Assembly (NCBI GenBank): GCA_013365365.1
Contig: JABVXU010000216.1
Span: forward strand, 25,426-89,425
Reading direction: 5' to 3'
Length of the DNA: 64,000 nt
Origin: Cruorifilaria tuberocauda
Taxonomy: Eukaryota; Nematoda; Chromadorea; Rhabditida; Onchocercidae
The translations under genes and the position numbers were made by a program. Under the pieces are notes generated by a model. The model was given only the letters and a program-made list of their open reading frames with translations. It searched no databases and had not been told where the DNA came from. Of the stretch, positions 1 through 12,941 are shown one piece after another (the stretch's first letter is position 1; each line of letters starts with the position of its first letter).

Positions 1-1913
1 TGTTCTTAATGATAATTATCGAGTAATTTTATTAAATATTGCATTTTACTCTGTTATTTTACATGATAAGCGATATTTTGCTTGATTAAATTATCTTTTT
101 TTTAATAGGAATGTTATAAGTAATTATTGTTTTGTAATTATTATAATTACAATGAATGAATTATTATCAGTTATTTTATTTTATTAACATTCAATGTATC
201 ATCATGTATTGCATAGCATTAATTACGTTATCATTTATCGTTTGTCATTCTATGATCAAAATAAATCGAATCTCAAACATCTGGAGTTCAGATTTCTTTT
301 CGGATGATATGTTTTTTTCTATTGGATAACGAAGAAGAGGAAGAGAGAGAAATGAGATATAAAGTAATAAAAATTGACGAAAATCATCATCTCTGATGAC
401 ATTATCACCTCTATGATTCATCAGATCATTCAAGAGGATGAAACTAGAGGATCGAATTCAATTCTCTGGAGTCCAGGAATCAATGTGGTTTATTTACTGG
501 CTAATATTTTGAACTAGAAACCAGGATATTTCTTACTCTTAGTTGCGAAGCGTTAGAGCAAACTTATCAGCGTCCGAACTATAGTTGCAGTATTGACATT
601 GAATTAGCGAAGCACATGTTGCATAGCAATCGTTCCCTATCATCATTAGTTGTAGTAAAAAAAAAATATTATTATTAAAATTTTAGTTTAAATTATGCTT
701 CATTGATTAAGCAAAGATTATGAATTGTTTCGAATGGTATTATGAAATCAGAAATTCAAAAATTTTTAATATAATTATTATTATTCGGACATAGACCATT
801 ATTTTAGTCATAATTAGATTGTTGAAATTAATTTAATAAAATGTATTGGTGGAATATAATCATAATGTGATACTTTCTGCTGTAAACAATGTCATACTGC
901 TTAAAGGAAAAAAATTAATGTACTCTTGAGTGTAGTAAAGTTTTTTATGTTCCTTATTGATTTTTTGTTTTTTTTTTGTTTAGCACTTTTAGGTATAATA
1001 GGGAAGTTTGGAATAATAATGAAGTTGAAATTTTATTCTGTTTTCACCAATTTCTTTATCATTTATAAATAGCTATAAATAAATTAATTTCAAATTTTAG
1101 AATGTGTTTTAAATTATCATTGAATTTTCTTTATTAAATATATAGTTCACTTTGTAATTTATGATATTAAATTTTATTTTTACCCATTTTCCTCTTGCTT
1201 ATTTATACCAGTTTTATTAGTCGATAAAAACAGACAGGGTTAATATTTTCCAGTTCCTATTTCAATTACCCTTTTAAAAGTTAATCTAATCTTCTCCCTC
1301 TTAACTTCCAACTTTGCTAAATATTTTGCTGGGGAAACATTCAAACCAGTTTTCATATAAGTTCATTATTTTAGCGATTCTTTTAAACGACTCTCCAGAA
1401 TATCATATCTATTACTAAGTGTTACGTTTTCCAGAAAATCTACAGATTCATTTTCCCTTGTTATTTTTAAATTTCTCATGGTTAAACAGATTTTGAAGGA
1501 CGAATAGCAATGAAAAGAAATTCAAATACGGCAATTAAATGAGCAAGAATATATGCTTCTATTAGTCAAACTGCATTACAGCTTCATTAATTTTAAAAAT
1601 GAATGATATTTGAATTCAGGTTCTCTTCAATTTGGGCTTAAAATCTCTGAAAGTTACGATTTATATACATATCGCGATCAGCGAGAGTTTGGCTAAAGTG
1701 ATCAAATTTTTCTCGTCATTTCTTAATTTTGATTTTCGATCAGCGGTTGATTATTTTATTCTATTTGCTACATCTTATCATACTTTTTACGCGCTGTTTT
1801 CTTCTTAATATTTTTCTTTTCACTATCAATCACATTTCGATTTCGAGTGATAACAGTCTGTTCATCCTTTTTCGTTTTGACAAGTTTCACCTTGTATTTG
1901 TTTTCTTGTTCTA
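1..1913. other. AT-rich upstream region, no supported gene
   Basis: This is 5' flanking DNA of the ankyrin-repeat gene. Positions 430-650 are visibly less AT-rich than the surroundings. A minus-strand reading frame (245-433) starts with a polar stretch and then a Leu/Phe-rich segment, but it has no splice signals or recognisable domain. I treat it as unsupported. The promoter of the downstream gene probably lies somewhere here, but no TATA box or other element stands out in such AT-rich sequence. Confidence 0.5.
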
Positions 1914-1914
1914 G
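1898..1914 (+). promoter_or_regulatory. Candidate spliced-leader trans-splice acceptor
   Basis: A T-rich tract ending in TTGTTCTAG lies 49 nt upstream of the chosen ATG of the ankyrin gene. No donor partner is evident upstream, so the site fits a nematode spliced-leader acceptor that defines the mature 5' end. This is inferred from position and consensus only. Confidence 0.4.
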
Positions 1915-1963
1915 GCGACAAATTGTCCGAAATTTTCGTAGGAAGAAGTTGCAAATTCATAAC

Positions 1964-4900
1964 ATGGTAATTAAATTTAGCGAACATGAATGTAAGTGCA
2001 GTATGTTTGCTTTAAAATTATTTTTTTTCTTGATCTTTACTTTTCAATCTTTTAATTAATGTATTTCTTAAGCACTTATTTTCAATTTTTCCTCGGTACT
2101 AAGATTTCGACTGGCCAGAGTATGTTATCAGAATTTTGATTAAATAACTTCTTCAGTGATTTGTGACGAAACTTTTTTACCATTCGTTTTTAATTATCAA
2201 AATAAATATTTTCAAATACATGGAGTTATGCTTCCAGAATTGCATTTGATTAATTCAGCCCGGACTACTTAGGGTTTAGAAGTTTTAAAGAAATGCTTTT
2301 GTGAAAATCAAAAATTACTGCCAAATTGAAGTGATATGAAATTTATCGGATTCGTGTGTTTTTAGGCTGAACTACTGAAAGCTGTGCTGTTGAATGATCT
2401 AAGGTTATTACAAGGGTGTATAGAGAGAGGTATTGATGTTAATGAAGTGGATGAGAATGGTACTTCGCCATTGCATTTAGCAAGCTTTTATGGATATCAT
2501 CCAATTGTGAATGCACTTATTGATGCACGTGCAAGGGTTGATGCACGTGATCGAGAATGGTTTACACCACTTCAGAGGTTTTCTTGCTGTCCCATTTCAA
2601 ATTCTTTTCATTAAAATCTATAAATCAAAATTTCATCCTATTACATGAAAAGTACAATCTGATGCATCTCTATTATTATCATCTCTGTTTCATTGCATAA
2701 CTTTTATAATATTTTTTTAATAATATTTAGAAAATTTTGTTAGAAGAAATCCGAAAAATTTTTTTTACTGTCATTCAAGACTAAATATACTTCTAAAATT
2801 CTTCTTAAAATTTTCAGAGCTTGTATTCGGAATCATCCAAATACAGTGAAAATATTGATTAATCGCGGTGCAAAACTAAATAGTACGACGAAACAGTTCA
2901 TGACATCATTACATATATGTGCACAAGTTAATGCATTGAGTTGTGCCGAAGTAATCCTTGATAACTGTGATTCAATTATTGGTATGTATATCTGAAAATT
3001 TTTTTTTCAAAAGTGTTAGTGTAGCTACCACTCTATATCAGGATAGCTAAATTTAATTAGTAAAACTGCATCTCATTAGGTTGACTTGTAAAAACAAATT
3101 TTCTTCCTCGTAATTAAGTAAACAGTATTTTTCCAGTCTGATTTTTTTCGATAATTGCTACTGCCATTTAGCATTTTGTTTTGTTTTTATTGGCGAAAAA
3201 TTGTTGGAAATTACGTTAGTTCTCATGGGTCTAATTTTCAGAAATTTGATTAAGGGTTCCTCTTTTTTGTTTGTAATAAGAGCATTTCAGATCGTCCAGA
3301 TTGGGGTGGTTGTCCACCGCTTCATTATGCAGCATCCTATGGAAATTTAGCCTTCGTCGAACTTTTATTGAAGAAAAATACTAGTCCAAATACTAAGTGA
3401 GCATTTTTGCCCTATTATTTCACTTTCATGTGCACTATCCACCCGGGAATTAACGAATGCTCATAATTGTGATTGGGAAGAATAGAATAGGAAGAAAATA
3501 AAGGTGTAGTCTCAACTTTAAGTCTTGCTGCGTCGTTTTTGATTATTTGAAAGTAGTCTTCAGAACATATCTGTACATATGCATAATAAAAATATCTTGG
3601 CATTATGGATTTTAAAACTTTCTTGATCATGTTATTGCTTTAAATTACTCTCTGGTACAAAACTGTTGGAAATAACAAGAGAATATATAAGTCGGATTGC
3701 TGAACTCTGATCTTGCTTATTTTGTTATTTTGTCATTGGGATTTTTTTAATTTAAAATCTTTTATGTTTTTTCAGGAATAAGCGAGGTATGACTGCAGCT
3801 CATTGGGCTGCTCTGAGCGGACATAGTGATATCCTAAAATTACTTTTCGATGGTGGAGTTGATATGAGGTTGCGAGATCAGCAGACGAGGACAATCTTAC
3901 ATTATGCAGCAATGTCTGGTGATATAGATTCTGTGAAATTTGTCCTAGAAAATACGCCATTACCCATTAATAGCCAATGCTCCGCTGGTTATACTCCGTT
4001 GCATTATGCCGTATTGAACGGACGTAGTCGAGTTGCCGAAATGTAGGTTTGCTCTTTCTATTCATATTTTATTTTTTTTTATTTTATAATCTTTTAATGA
4101 CAGTCTAATATATAGGTTGCTGAAACAATGGTTTAGCGGATTAGTTGGTATTGTGAGTCTGAGTATTTTTTGGTGGATCCTACATTTAACATTGCATATA
4201 GATAACGTTGTAATGTTCCTCTTAACTCTTCAGGATTCGAATATACCGTACTGACAATTTTCGATTTGATTGATTCAGGCTTTTTTTATTGTATTATCTC
4301 AGTTTTTCATTAATTATTTTAGTTCTTGCTTCTTGAGTTAAATTTTAAAAAAATTAAAAAGTAATAACTTGTAATTTATTAACGACTGCGATAGTTTAGT
4401 AGGCCTAATTATAGTGATGGTCGTTCTAACCAGAATTATGATTTCAAACTTTCTGATACAATGGAATTTTATAAAATAATCCGAATCTATTTATTGAATG
4501 AAATGTTTTAGGTTGATCAGTAATGGAGCTAACCCGTTCATTGCAAGCTATTCCAATAGATTCATACCTCTTCATATTGCCGCTGGTTTTACCGAGGGTA
4601 CCCTAAGTTGTGATGCAAGTTTTTTTATTCGAATATTACAAATTATTCTAATCTAAAAAAATATCTTTTTTTCATTTCTTTCTAAAACATTTTTCTTCCT
4701 AAATTTAGATGGCATTCACTTTAACAGTTAGTTTGTGTTTTGATGATTGCCCCTATTAATCCACTGATATCTTCAGTGGAAAATAATATATTGTATAATG
4801 TTTAAGCCCATTTCAAATTTATTATATTCCGTGCTATAATAAACAGTGACGAAATAAATTTAGCAAAGACAGATATAAAATAAAAGGAGTGTAAAAGACG

Positions 4901-7900
4901 ATTGAAATTCATAAATATAAAAAAGTATAGTATGTTCTATAAATAATCACGTCAGTGTAATGTATTGAAGTATTATTTGTTCCTACCAAAAATTTGTCAT
5001 TTTAGCTACTGATTGAAGTAACCAATGATATTGGTTGCCAGACAGCTGATGGTTATACAGCCTTACATTTTGCTTGCCAGTATGGTCGAATAGCACGATC
5101 GAAGTCACTAATAGCTAAAGGTGTACCGGTGAACGCAACGACGAATCAGGGTGTTACTGCACTTCATATAGCATCAAGACATGGCCATGATCTGATTGTC
5201 AAACATCTTCTGAGTGCTGGAGCGGATTGCACCTTGTATCATTTTTTTTCTAATCATTTATTTCAATTCTTAGAATCGTTTGGTTGTGCAGGAATTAAAT
5301 GAATCCTTATTCTGTGTTGCCAGATTATGGTAATTAAAATCGAAATAGAGCACTTTTGCATCCTTAGAAACTCTTAATTGATTCCTTATTAATTCGAAAA
5401 TGCATGTCATATTTTTTCATCCAGTTTAGCTATCCAATTAAAAAATTTCAATTAATTTCTGCTTTCTTGAAAATTTCCAGGAAAACTAAATCTGGTTTAA
5501 CTGCTTTGCATCTTGCTGCATTTCATGGTTACATAGTCGTTGCGCGAACACTTTTTATGAGTGGAGCCAACATTGCAGAGGTTGATCGTATCGGACGAAC
5601 ACCTTTGCATATGGCCACACAGTCCGCAAGCTCTAATAGGTTAATTTTCTAACATTTTTAACTGGTATTAAAAAGATGTTTTTTTCTTGATCATCTATTG
5701 TATTTTATTTCTATTAAACTAGGCACTCCTAAACATTTCTTGAAAGAGTGTACCACTTTGAAGAATTTTATCAATTTTTCAGTGAATTTATGATTGATTA
5801 TTTACTATCAACCAGTGCTCTAACATCAAAAGTGGATTTGAAAGGTTGCTCTGCGTTACATTATGCTGCTCGAAGCGGTTTCTTCCATGCTATCCAGAAA
5901 TTGTTGACTGCAGGCGCTCGGGCAAATGTACAGGATCAATTAGGATATACTCCGTTGCATTATGCTGTGCAATCGCCTTCGGATCTCGCATTAGTAGTTA
6001 GTTTTTCTTCCTTTTGTGCTTTTGAGCAAATTGAGCTCTGGAGATATATTTTGCAAACACACAGAAATGGAAGATTATAGGAATCATAATTTAAACAAAA
6101 CATTCCAAATGTATTTTCATGTCTGTTGTGAATTAGTAAGTTGGATTTTCAGAGTGCCAAAATATTGTTACGTGCTGATGACACAGTGTTACAAATCAGG
6201 GACAAATCAGGTTTTCTTCCCGTTCATTATGCGGTTAAAGCTGGCAATTTAGAAACAGTAGTACTTGTAAGTTTCAACTACCAGTCTCGAGAAGTACTTT
6301 TTTAATTTTACTTTTAAACTTACTTGGAAAAATCCATTTGATTACTTGGTTATGATGTTTAAAATGAAGTCAGCTTAAAAATTTAGAGACTTTTAGGAAG
6401 TATTTTTCAAGCTGACGAATGTATATGATATGTCTAGAACTATTCTAAGGCGAAGCTTTTGTTCACTGACAGTATGTCGTTGTACTAACAGAGTTAATAA
6501 GACGACTAACAAAATTAATTGATCATTTTAGTAATTGAAACTAATCGTACAATTCTGTGATGTTTTAACCATGATTTTATTTAAACATTACGTTCTGTCT
6601 TTTGGCTAATGTAGTTCGTTTTATTATCGAATTCGAGACTCACTGATTTGAAGATGGTACAACTACTGTTTGAAATTAGAAAGTGGAATTTCATTTAAAT
6701 CCAATAAAATTTTAGTTAATAGACGCAATGTCCGATACTACTGTTCCATCATCCCGTCATCCTTATCACCTTACACTCTACCATATAGCAGCTCGCTATA
6801 ATCATGCCCAACTTTTACAAAAGCTTTTGGCTTTCTATCATGCACGTTCAATGATGCTTGATAAGGAACAAACAACCAAAATTGGTAATACAATAGGCCT
6901 CGAAATGGATTCACTGGAACGAATTCCTATTCATTATGCAATGTCAGGTGGTAGGTATTTCCATTTTGTCTCTCATTAATATCACTAATTACAATTATAC
7001 ATATGATTTAGATAAGTTAAGGTTTCTCAACTCTAGACATTCACATGGCCTCTGCTATTCTGATAACTACATACATTCTTTCAAGATATGTTTAATGTCA
7101 TAGTAACAAAGTAATCGTCAAATAAGCTGTTTTATAGATTAATGTTTGTGGGTCAGTGAATTTAGATTGAGGATGGTATAACACCATCAATGAAGGAATT
7201 TGGTTTCTATTTTACGAAATAAGTATAACAAGGAGTTCAAAAAAGTGAAGCTGACGATTTATTTCTTTCTTTCGCAAGAAAAATTCAATATTGTCCTCAC
7301 TTTAACTAACTTAAAGTGTAATGAAAATTAAAACATTTTATGAACTGCATAATTTATGTTTTTTGAATAATTCTGTGAAGCAAACTAGAAAATATAAAGT
7401 TATTTCTAGAAAATTTTTTGTGATAGAAGCTCAAAATTGCAGGTTACCAGCGATGTGTAGACATCCTCTTGCGAACAGCTATTAGGAAACGTGCGTTATT
7501 ACGAAAAGACCATTTTGGTATAACACCGTTGCATGCTGCAGCTGCTTGTGGAAGGACCGTTTGCATTTCTCTCGCTGTAGAATTGCTCAGAGAGAAAGAT
7601 ATTAATGTTTTAGATTCTTTGTCAAGGTTTGAAAATTTTTTGATTGTCGATATTATTTAAAGTAATCAGCATCACCTTGTACTTCAATGTTTTGTAATTT
7701 GTACCCTTTTTAGTAAATTTGCCTCCATTAGAAATTTAAAAGTGGTCATAAGAAGAACGAGTAAGGATTGGTTATTTTGAAAATTCTTTGTTGACTGAAT
7801 GATCTAAATTGAATTGAGATGTTTTTTCGCCTATATATATTGAACTTTTTTTCTTTTTCTTTAGGACACCCATTATGCTTGCCATTTCAAATGGTTTTTT

Positions 7901-10825
7901 GGATTGTTTCCTTACATTATTACCAAAAAGCGACGTAAAGTTATTCGACAAAAATGGTCGTGGTTTAATGCATCGGGCTTGTAGCTTGCGGAACGAACTT
8001 TTATGTAAAGAATTGGTGAATAAAGGTGCTGATTTCAAGTCGGTGGATTGCAACGGTGTTACGCCATTTCACATTGCAGCGAGATCGGGTTAATTTTCTT
8101 ACATTTCGAAATGCTGTAAATTGAAATGAATTTTGATTTAGTGAATAATATTTCCTAAAGATACATCAATATGTCTGATTGTATTATAAACATTGTATTT
8201 TTTATTGTGTGTTCACCTACGCCATCTGCATTGGAAATTTTTTTTTCGTGAGTGAAGTTGATGCAGAGTAAAATGGGTAAATGTAGTTATCCTAATTTTT
8301 ATTAGCAGACTTTTATTCTCGATTTCCTTACTATCTACAGAGTCTTTCACCGAAATTTTGCTACAAGAATCAGAATCGTCTTTTATCTACTTTTTAATCT
8401 TTTATTATTTCCTTTTTTATAACTTTTCAACAAACTTTGCAGGTGATTCAGCAACTGTTAATTATTTGATAGCAAATGGCGTACAGGAAACAACAGATTC
8501 TGTTGGTTTAACTCCCTTTGACTGGGCAGCTGCAGAGGGTAATGAATCTGTCTTGCATATTCTTCATGATGCTAAGAAAGATGCGAATAGGAGCATGGCT
8601 ACAATACTGGCAGCATCTTGCGGACGCAATGAGGCATGTCAGGTGATTCAAACTTTTTCTCTTATTTTCCAGAAAACAATTATTATTCCTTATCAATATT
8701 GCATTACTAATTATAATATATTATTATTCCCGATTGTAATTGCACCTGGTTTAATTCATCAATATTTCATTTGAACTCGAATAAGAATGTGAATAATTTA
8801 ACAGAACAACGAATGTCACATCTTAATGCAGAAGAAAATTTCATATTGTTTTGTTTGTAACAGACGTAGAACCTCTAACGCTTTTTTCATATCAAAACTT
8901 CGGGTTCATTTTTAGATTTTAAGATTTTCGCATGTAGCATTTTGGAAAGTGATGTTATCAGATTTAATATTATTTGTGAAATTTGTAATATTGCTTTGCG
9001 TATTTTTTTCAGTTTTTACTGCAAATAAATATGGAATATGCAAAAGCAACTGATGTCTATGGTCGTACAGCGTTGCATCACGCAGCACAACAGGGTTATA
9101 CAAAAGTTGCATCCACATTACTCATTGCTGGAGCCGATCCTTCAGCGCTTGATGTATTTCATATAACTCCGCTGATGGCAGCTGCAAGCTGTAATGATGC
9201 CAGTCATACACTAGAAATTATTGGTCGGAATCTTTTCACTATTATTTTTTCAATTAATTCAAGTTGGATATTTCGTGTAATATTGGTAACAAACAATTTA
9301 GTAATAATTGTAAAAATAATGTGGATGCATTTTTTGGAAATTCTAAACAAATAACACTAAGATATTACTTTAGAGTTAAAGTTAACTTGTCAAAAATTTT
9401 AGACAATATGTTCAGAGTTCAGTAAAGTACTCGGTAACGGTAGTCATGTTGTCAGTTGGAAAATGTTTTTTAGGCTTGTTGGTTGAGCACAATGCATTAT
9501 TGGAGGTAATCGACATAGTTGGTAATACGGTTTTCCATCATGCATGTATGGCTGGTAATGAGATGGGAGCAGTTTATTTGTTAAATCATGTGAAACCGGT
9601 TCCTGCTAATGGTCATGCAGAGCATATTATCAATGTTCAAAATAATCAGAAGCAGACGTTAGTTTCTATGTTTTGAGAAAATCAGCAGCAAGACTTACTG
9701 ATAGTAAGTTTGGAATTCACTTTTTTTGAAGTGTTTTGTAATTTTCAAAATTTCCAGATTTGTTTTACGAAATAATATGTTGAGAAGAATACTGTTTGAA
9801 TATATTTAATCTCTCGTACACTGTTAGTGTCATTCATCTTATCTTTGCTGATTTACAGTATTCTACATTTGGCTTGTAAAGCGGGAATGATTACACTTAT
9901 TCGTAATGTATTAAGGATCACATCGTATTCTTTGTCGCTGATGGTAAGTATGAGATTGAAATAAGATAATTTTGATAGAAAATTTTATTGAAAATTGAAA
10001 TTTTGATTTTGGATGGTTGAGGACATACTATCGTAGTATATGCTTCGTTTCCGGGAAGTTTCAATATTATCAATTTTTTCTGGTATTTCACTAATGTTGG
10101 AAGATTGACTGATTCCTGATGTTAAGTTGATGTATTTGCTTACTTGATTAATGAAGCACTTAATTATCCACGGCTAGATTCTGCTGATTAATCAAACATG
10201 TAGTTAGAGTTTACTTTAAACGATAAGCATAATTTTTATTTTATTTTTTTCTTTAACAAGATGCATTACTTACAATATAATACAGTAAGCAGCTGTCTAA
10301 TCATTTATGCTTGTACTAGTTTCAACTCATTAATGATTTTCAGATTTTGATAATAAAATTTCTACCATTTTTTTTTATTGGTGGAGAAATTTTTTGCTTC
10401 ATTTTCGACTGCGACTGAATAATGTAAAATCTTAAATTCTGTAATCTTGTCTGGAATTTCAGATTGTTTAATAATTCCTTTGCTTATTTTAGGACGATAG
10501 AGGGCGTATACCATTAGTTGCACCAATCGAAGATGTAGCTGTAATCGATTGCATGCTGTGCATGCTAGACACATTTGTTGGAGCAGTGGATAAAGATGGA
10601 TTCTTAGGTAAGTTATTTTTTAGCTTTGTTCTCCTGGAGTGAGAAGATTTTATTCTTGGCGAAATAAGACATGCATCCTGAGAGTTCTTTTAATCTTATA
10701 ATCAACTTGTTATCCTTTTAGCAGCAATTGATCAGTTTCGGAAAACCGGACATGGTCATTCACCTATTTGTTTACCATCATCAGAGGAAGAAGCCGAAGT
10801 TGAAGTGGAAGGTGATTTCTATTAA
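1964..10825 (+). CDS. Ankyrin-repeat scaffold, protein phosphatase 6 regulatory subunit-like (ANKRD28/44/52 family)
   Basis: Nineteen exons join in frame: 1964-1966, 2366-2577, 2818-2981, 3291-3396, 3776-4042, 4512-4614, 5006-5235, 5481-5639, 5783-5993, 6153-6266, 6716-6950, 7443-7626, 7865-8088, 8443-8642, 9013-9223, 9474-9657, 9859-9943, 10493-10607 and 10722-10825. They encode 1036 residues, close to the roughly 1050 of vertebrate ANKRD28. About 25 ankyrin repeats (TPLHxAA, ALHHAA, LLxxGA patterns) fill the protein. It ends in a short acidic tail (SSEEEAEVEVEGDFY), as ANKRD28 does. Family members are cytoplasmic scaffolds that link the PP6 catalytic subunit and SAPS subunits to substrates. 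The register around repeats 7-10 (EGTLSCDLL..., GRIARSKSLI) matches the vertebrate order, which supports orthology rather than generic ankyrin similarity. The ATG is the last codon before intron 1. One intron is GC-AG. The donor at 9224 (GTCGGA) is weak. Confidence 0.87.
4615..5005 (+). other. GC-AG intron in the ankyrin gene
   Basis: The exon ends with GAT at 4614 and the intron starts GCAAGT, the usual consensus of GC-type donors. The acceptor is TCATTTTAG at 5005. Joining there keeps phase 0 and reads TLSCD then LLIEVT, as expected for an ANKRD28-type repeat. The nearest GT sites give a different phase. Confidence 0.75.
10717..10724 (+). other. NAGNAG tandem splice acceptor before the last ankyrin-gene exon
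   Basis: The acceptor reads TTTTAGCAG, so splicing after TAG (10721) or CAG (10724) is possible. Both keep the frame and differ only by one alanine codon (Leu-Ala-Ala-Ile versus Leu-Ala-Ile) just before the C-terminal tail. Confidence 0.55.
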
Positions 10826-12941
10826 CGAATATAACGCTTTATTTTGTAATTTATATTTTCAGTTTATAATTTTCATACTGCCTACGGGTGTGCCTCAATC
10901 ACAAGGTTATTCATGCGTTTTTAACATCTTTTCCTTTGTGAATTTGAAATACTAATGAAGAAATATAATCTTACTTTCCTAGTCGGTCTAGCAACTTTAG
11001 ATCTTCGTTGTTGTTTACTATTACTTTTATCCTAAATGTCGCTTGATTTAATTTAGAATATCGTTTAACATCAGAAGTGAAATAAAGTTGCTGGTCAAAA
11101 TTTTTTGTATGCTTCTCTACTAAAAGATTTCCATATTTTTTAACAAACAATATGGAATTTTTTTTATAAATGCTCTTGTTATTTGTATGAATATGCTTTA
11201 TGGTAAATTTCTCCGCGACAAAAGTGCCCTACCAAAGAGTTGCTCTTCTAGATTAAGTACAAAGACATGCTGTGATATCATTGGCTGCATAAATAAAGAT
11301 GTTTATGTCAATCAAAAATTTTTCATGACGTTTAGCTGTTTATAGAATTGGGGAACTCGATTGATTTTTTCAGTTTCTTCAGTACTATCTACTACAATCA
11401 CAGTTTGCAATAATTCCAATTACATAGATTATGTCTTTTTTCAACAATTGTTAGGGATGCATTTGTTGTAGAGGCCAGATTATATTGCAAATAAACACGA
11501 AGACTTGAAAGTGATGATCTCGATGTCTTTTTTTATTTCTAATATAGCCACATATTTTCTTTTGTTTAGCTAACGCGGTGCGATATTTTAAACAATATTT
11601 TACATTATGTTTAATTTACGATACTGAGGCTTTTTTGAATTATATTCACAAATGACGTATAATCTTTCAGATTTGCAGACTTGTACTTCTTTTTTCATAT
11701 TTATATGTTTGCTCAATTTATAGACACACATTTTCTCCGGATAATTCTTATATTTTTTTTTTTTGATTTTTATATTTTATTATATCGTAGGATATTTCTT
11801 TGCTTGTCCTTCTGTAAAATTTTTAGGTTTTTTTATTTCTTTTGCTTTTGCAAATATGATATTATGTTTATCTCCTATGATGTGAAAAATAAAACACCTC
11901 AATTTTGAGCATTTTAAACGAGTATACATATTTAAGTAAAGTATCATTGAATGAAATGGAGTTAGGATGAATATTTCGAATTTCCTTAAATGTTATGATA
12001 TCGTGTAATTTCTTTAACCTGATAAACTGTAAATTTTATTTGCAAGTGACAGTTTTGAATCTTAGCTATTAAATATTATTTTTCTTTTCGGAAAAAAAAA
12101 ATAATTAGTAATAGGTGAAGTTGAATTGCGATAAATAAAAGTAGGATATGTTGATAATATAATACGGTTGGTGAATAACAGTTTCAAACGGAATAATATT
12201 AATGTACGACATTTTTTAAATTAAATTATATACAATGATATTGTTAGTAATGTTTATTTTAAATAATAAAATGGAATTGAAATTAAACGATAAGTAATAT
12301 TACTTATGGAAAATGATAAAGAATTGGAAATAGGAAAAATGGAGGAGAAAATTGAAGGAAGAAGAGTAGAACGAAATCGAAAGTAATGATCATTGTTGAT
12401 TATTTGACCCCGAAGAAATTGGTATTTATTATTTCCAGCGAAAGGAAAATGAAACGGAGGAAGATGGATGGAACATTGAAAATTATTATCAGCTCAAATC
12501 AGATCAGACAACTCTCTTCCACCCTCTCTCTCTCTCTCTCTGTCTTTTTATTTATTTGTGAGCTTCCTTTTGGATATAAAAGATAACATCGTAAAATTTG
12601 ACCTCTTTCTTTTCTAATTTCTTAATTATCATTTAATCATTCATTCTTAATCTGTTATAAATTCATCAATTTCAATTTGAGAATTTCCGTAAATTTTGAT
12701 TTTGAAATTTCTCGAATTTGATACCTGGTGAAAGAGTAGAGAAAAGGGAAAAGAAGGGAATGATAAATAATGGAAAAGGTGATTCGTATTAATTTATTTT
12801 ACTCTTCTTTGATCGTGAAAAATTTTCATCATTTTGAATTCTGCTTATTATTCATATATGAATTAAAAATTATAATCTTAAAGTAATTTATTAATGAATT
12901 CTTTTCGAAGTCAGCGAAATAATCATTACTGAAATTGTGCA
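10826..12941. other. Intergenic region between ankyrin and CCP genes
   Basis: This holds the ankyrin-gene 3' UTR and the upstream DNA of the CCP gene. A short CT-microsatellite lies near 12525-12541. Open frames at 11681-11908 and 12386-12586 are T-rich or low-complexity and have no supporting splice structure. No further gene is seen. Confidence 0.5.
11081..11086 (+). terminator. Candidate polyadenylation signal, ankyrin gene
   Basis: AATAAA lies about 255 nt after the stop codon at 10825. It is the first such hexamer downstream and is followed by a GT-containing stretch. AT-rich DNA makes chance hexamers common. Confidence 0.4.

Noticed and set aside
245..433. Minus-strand 62-codon frame
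   Set aside because: It starts plausibly but has no splice sites, signal peptide cleavage context or recognisable family.
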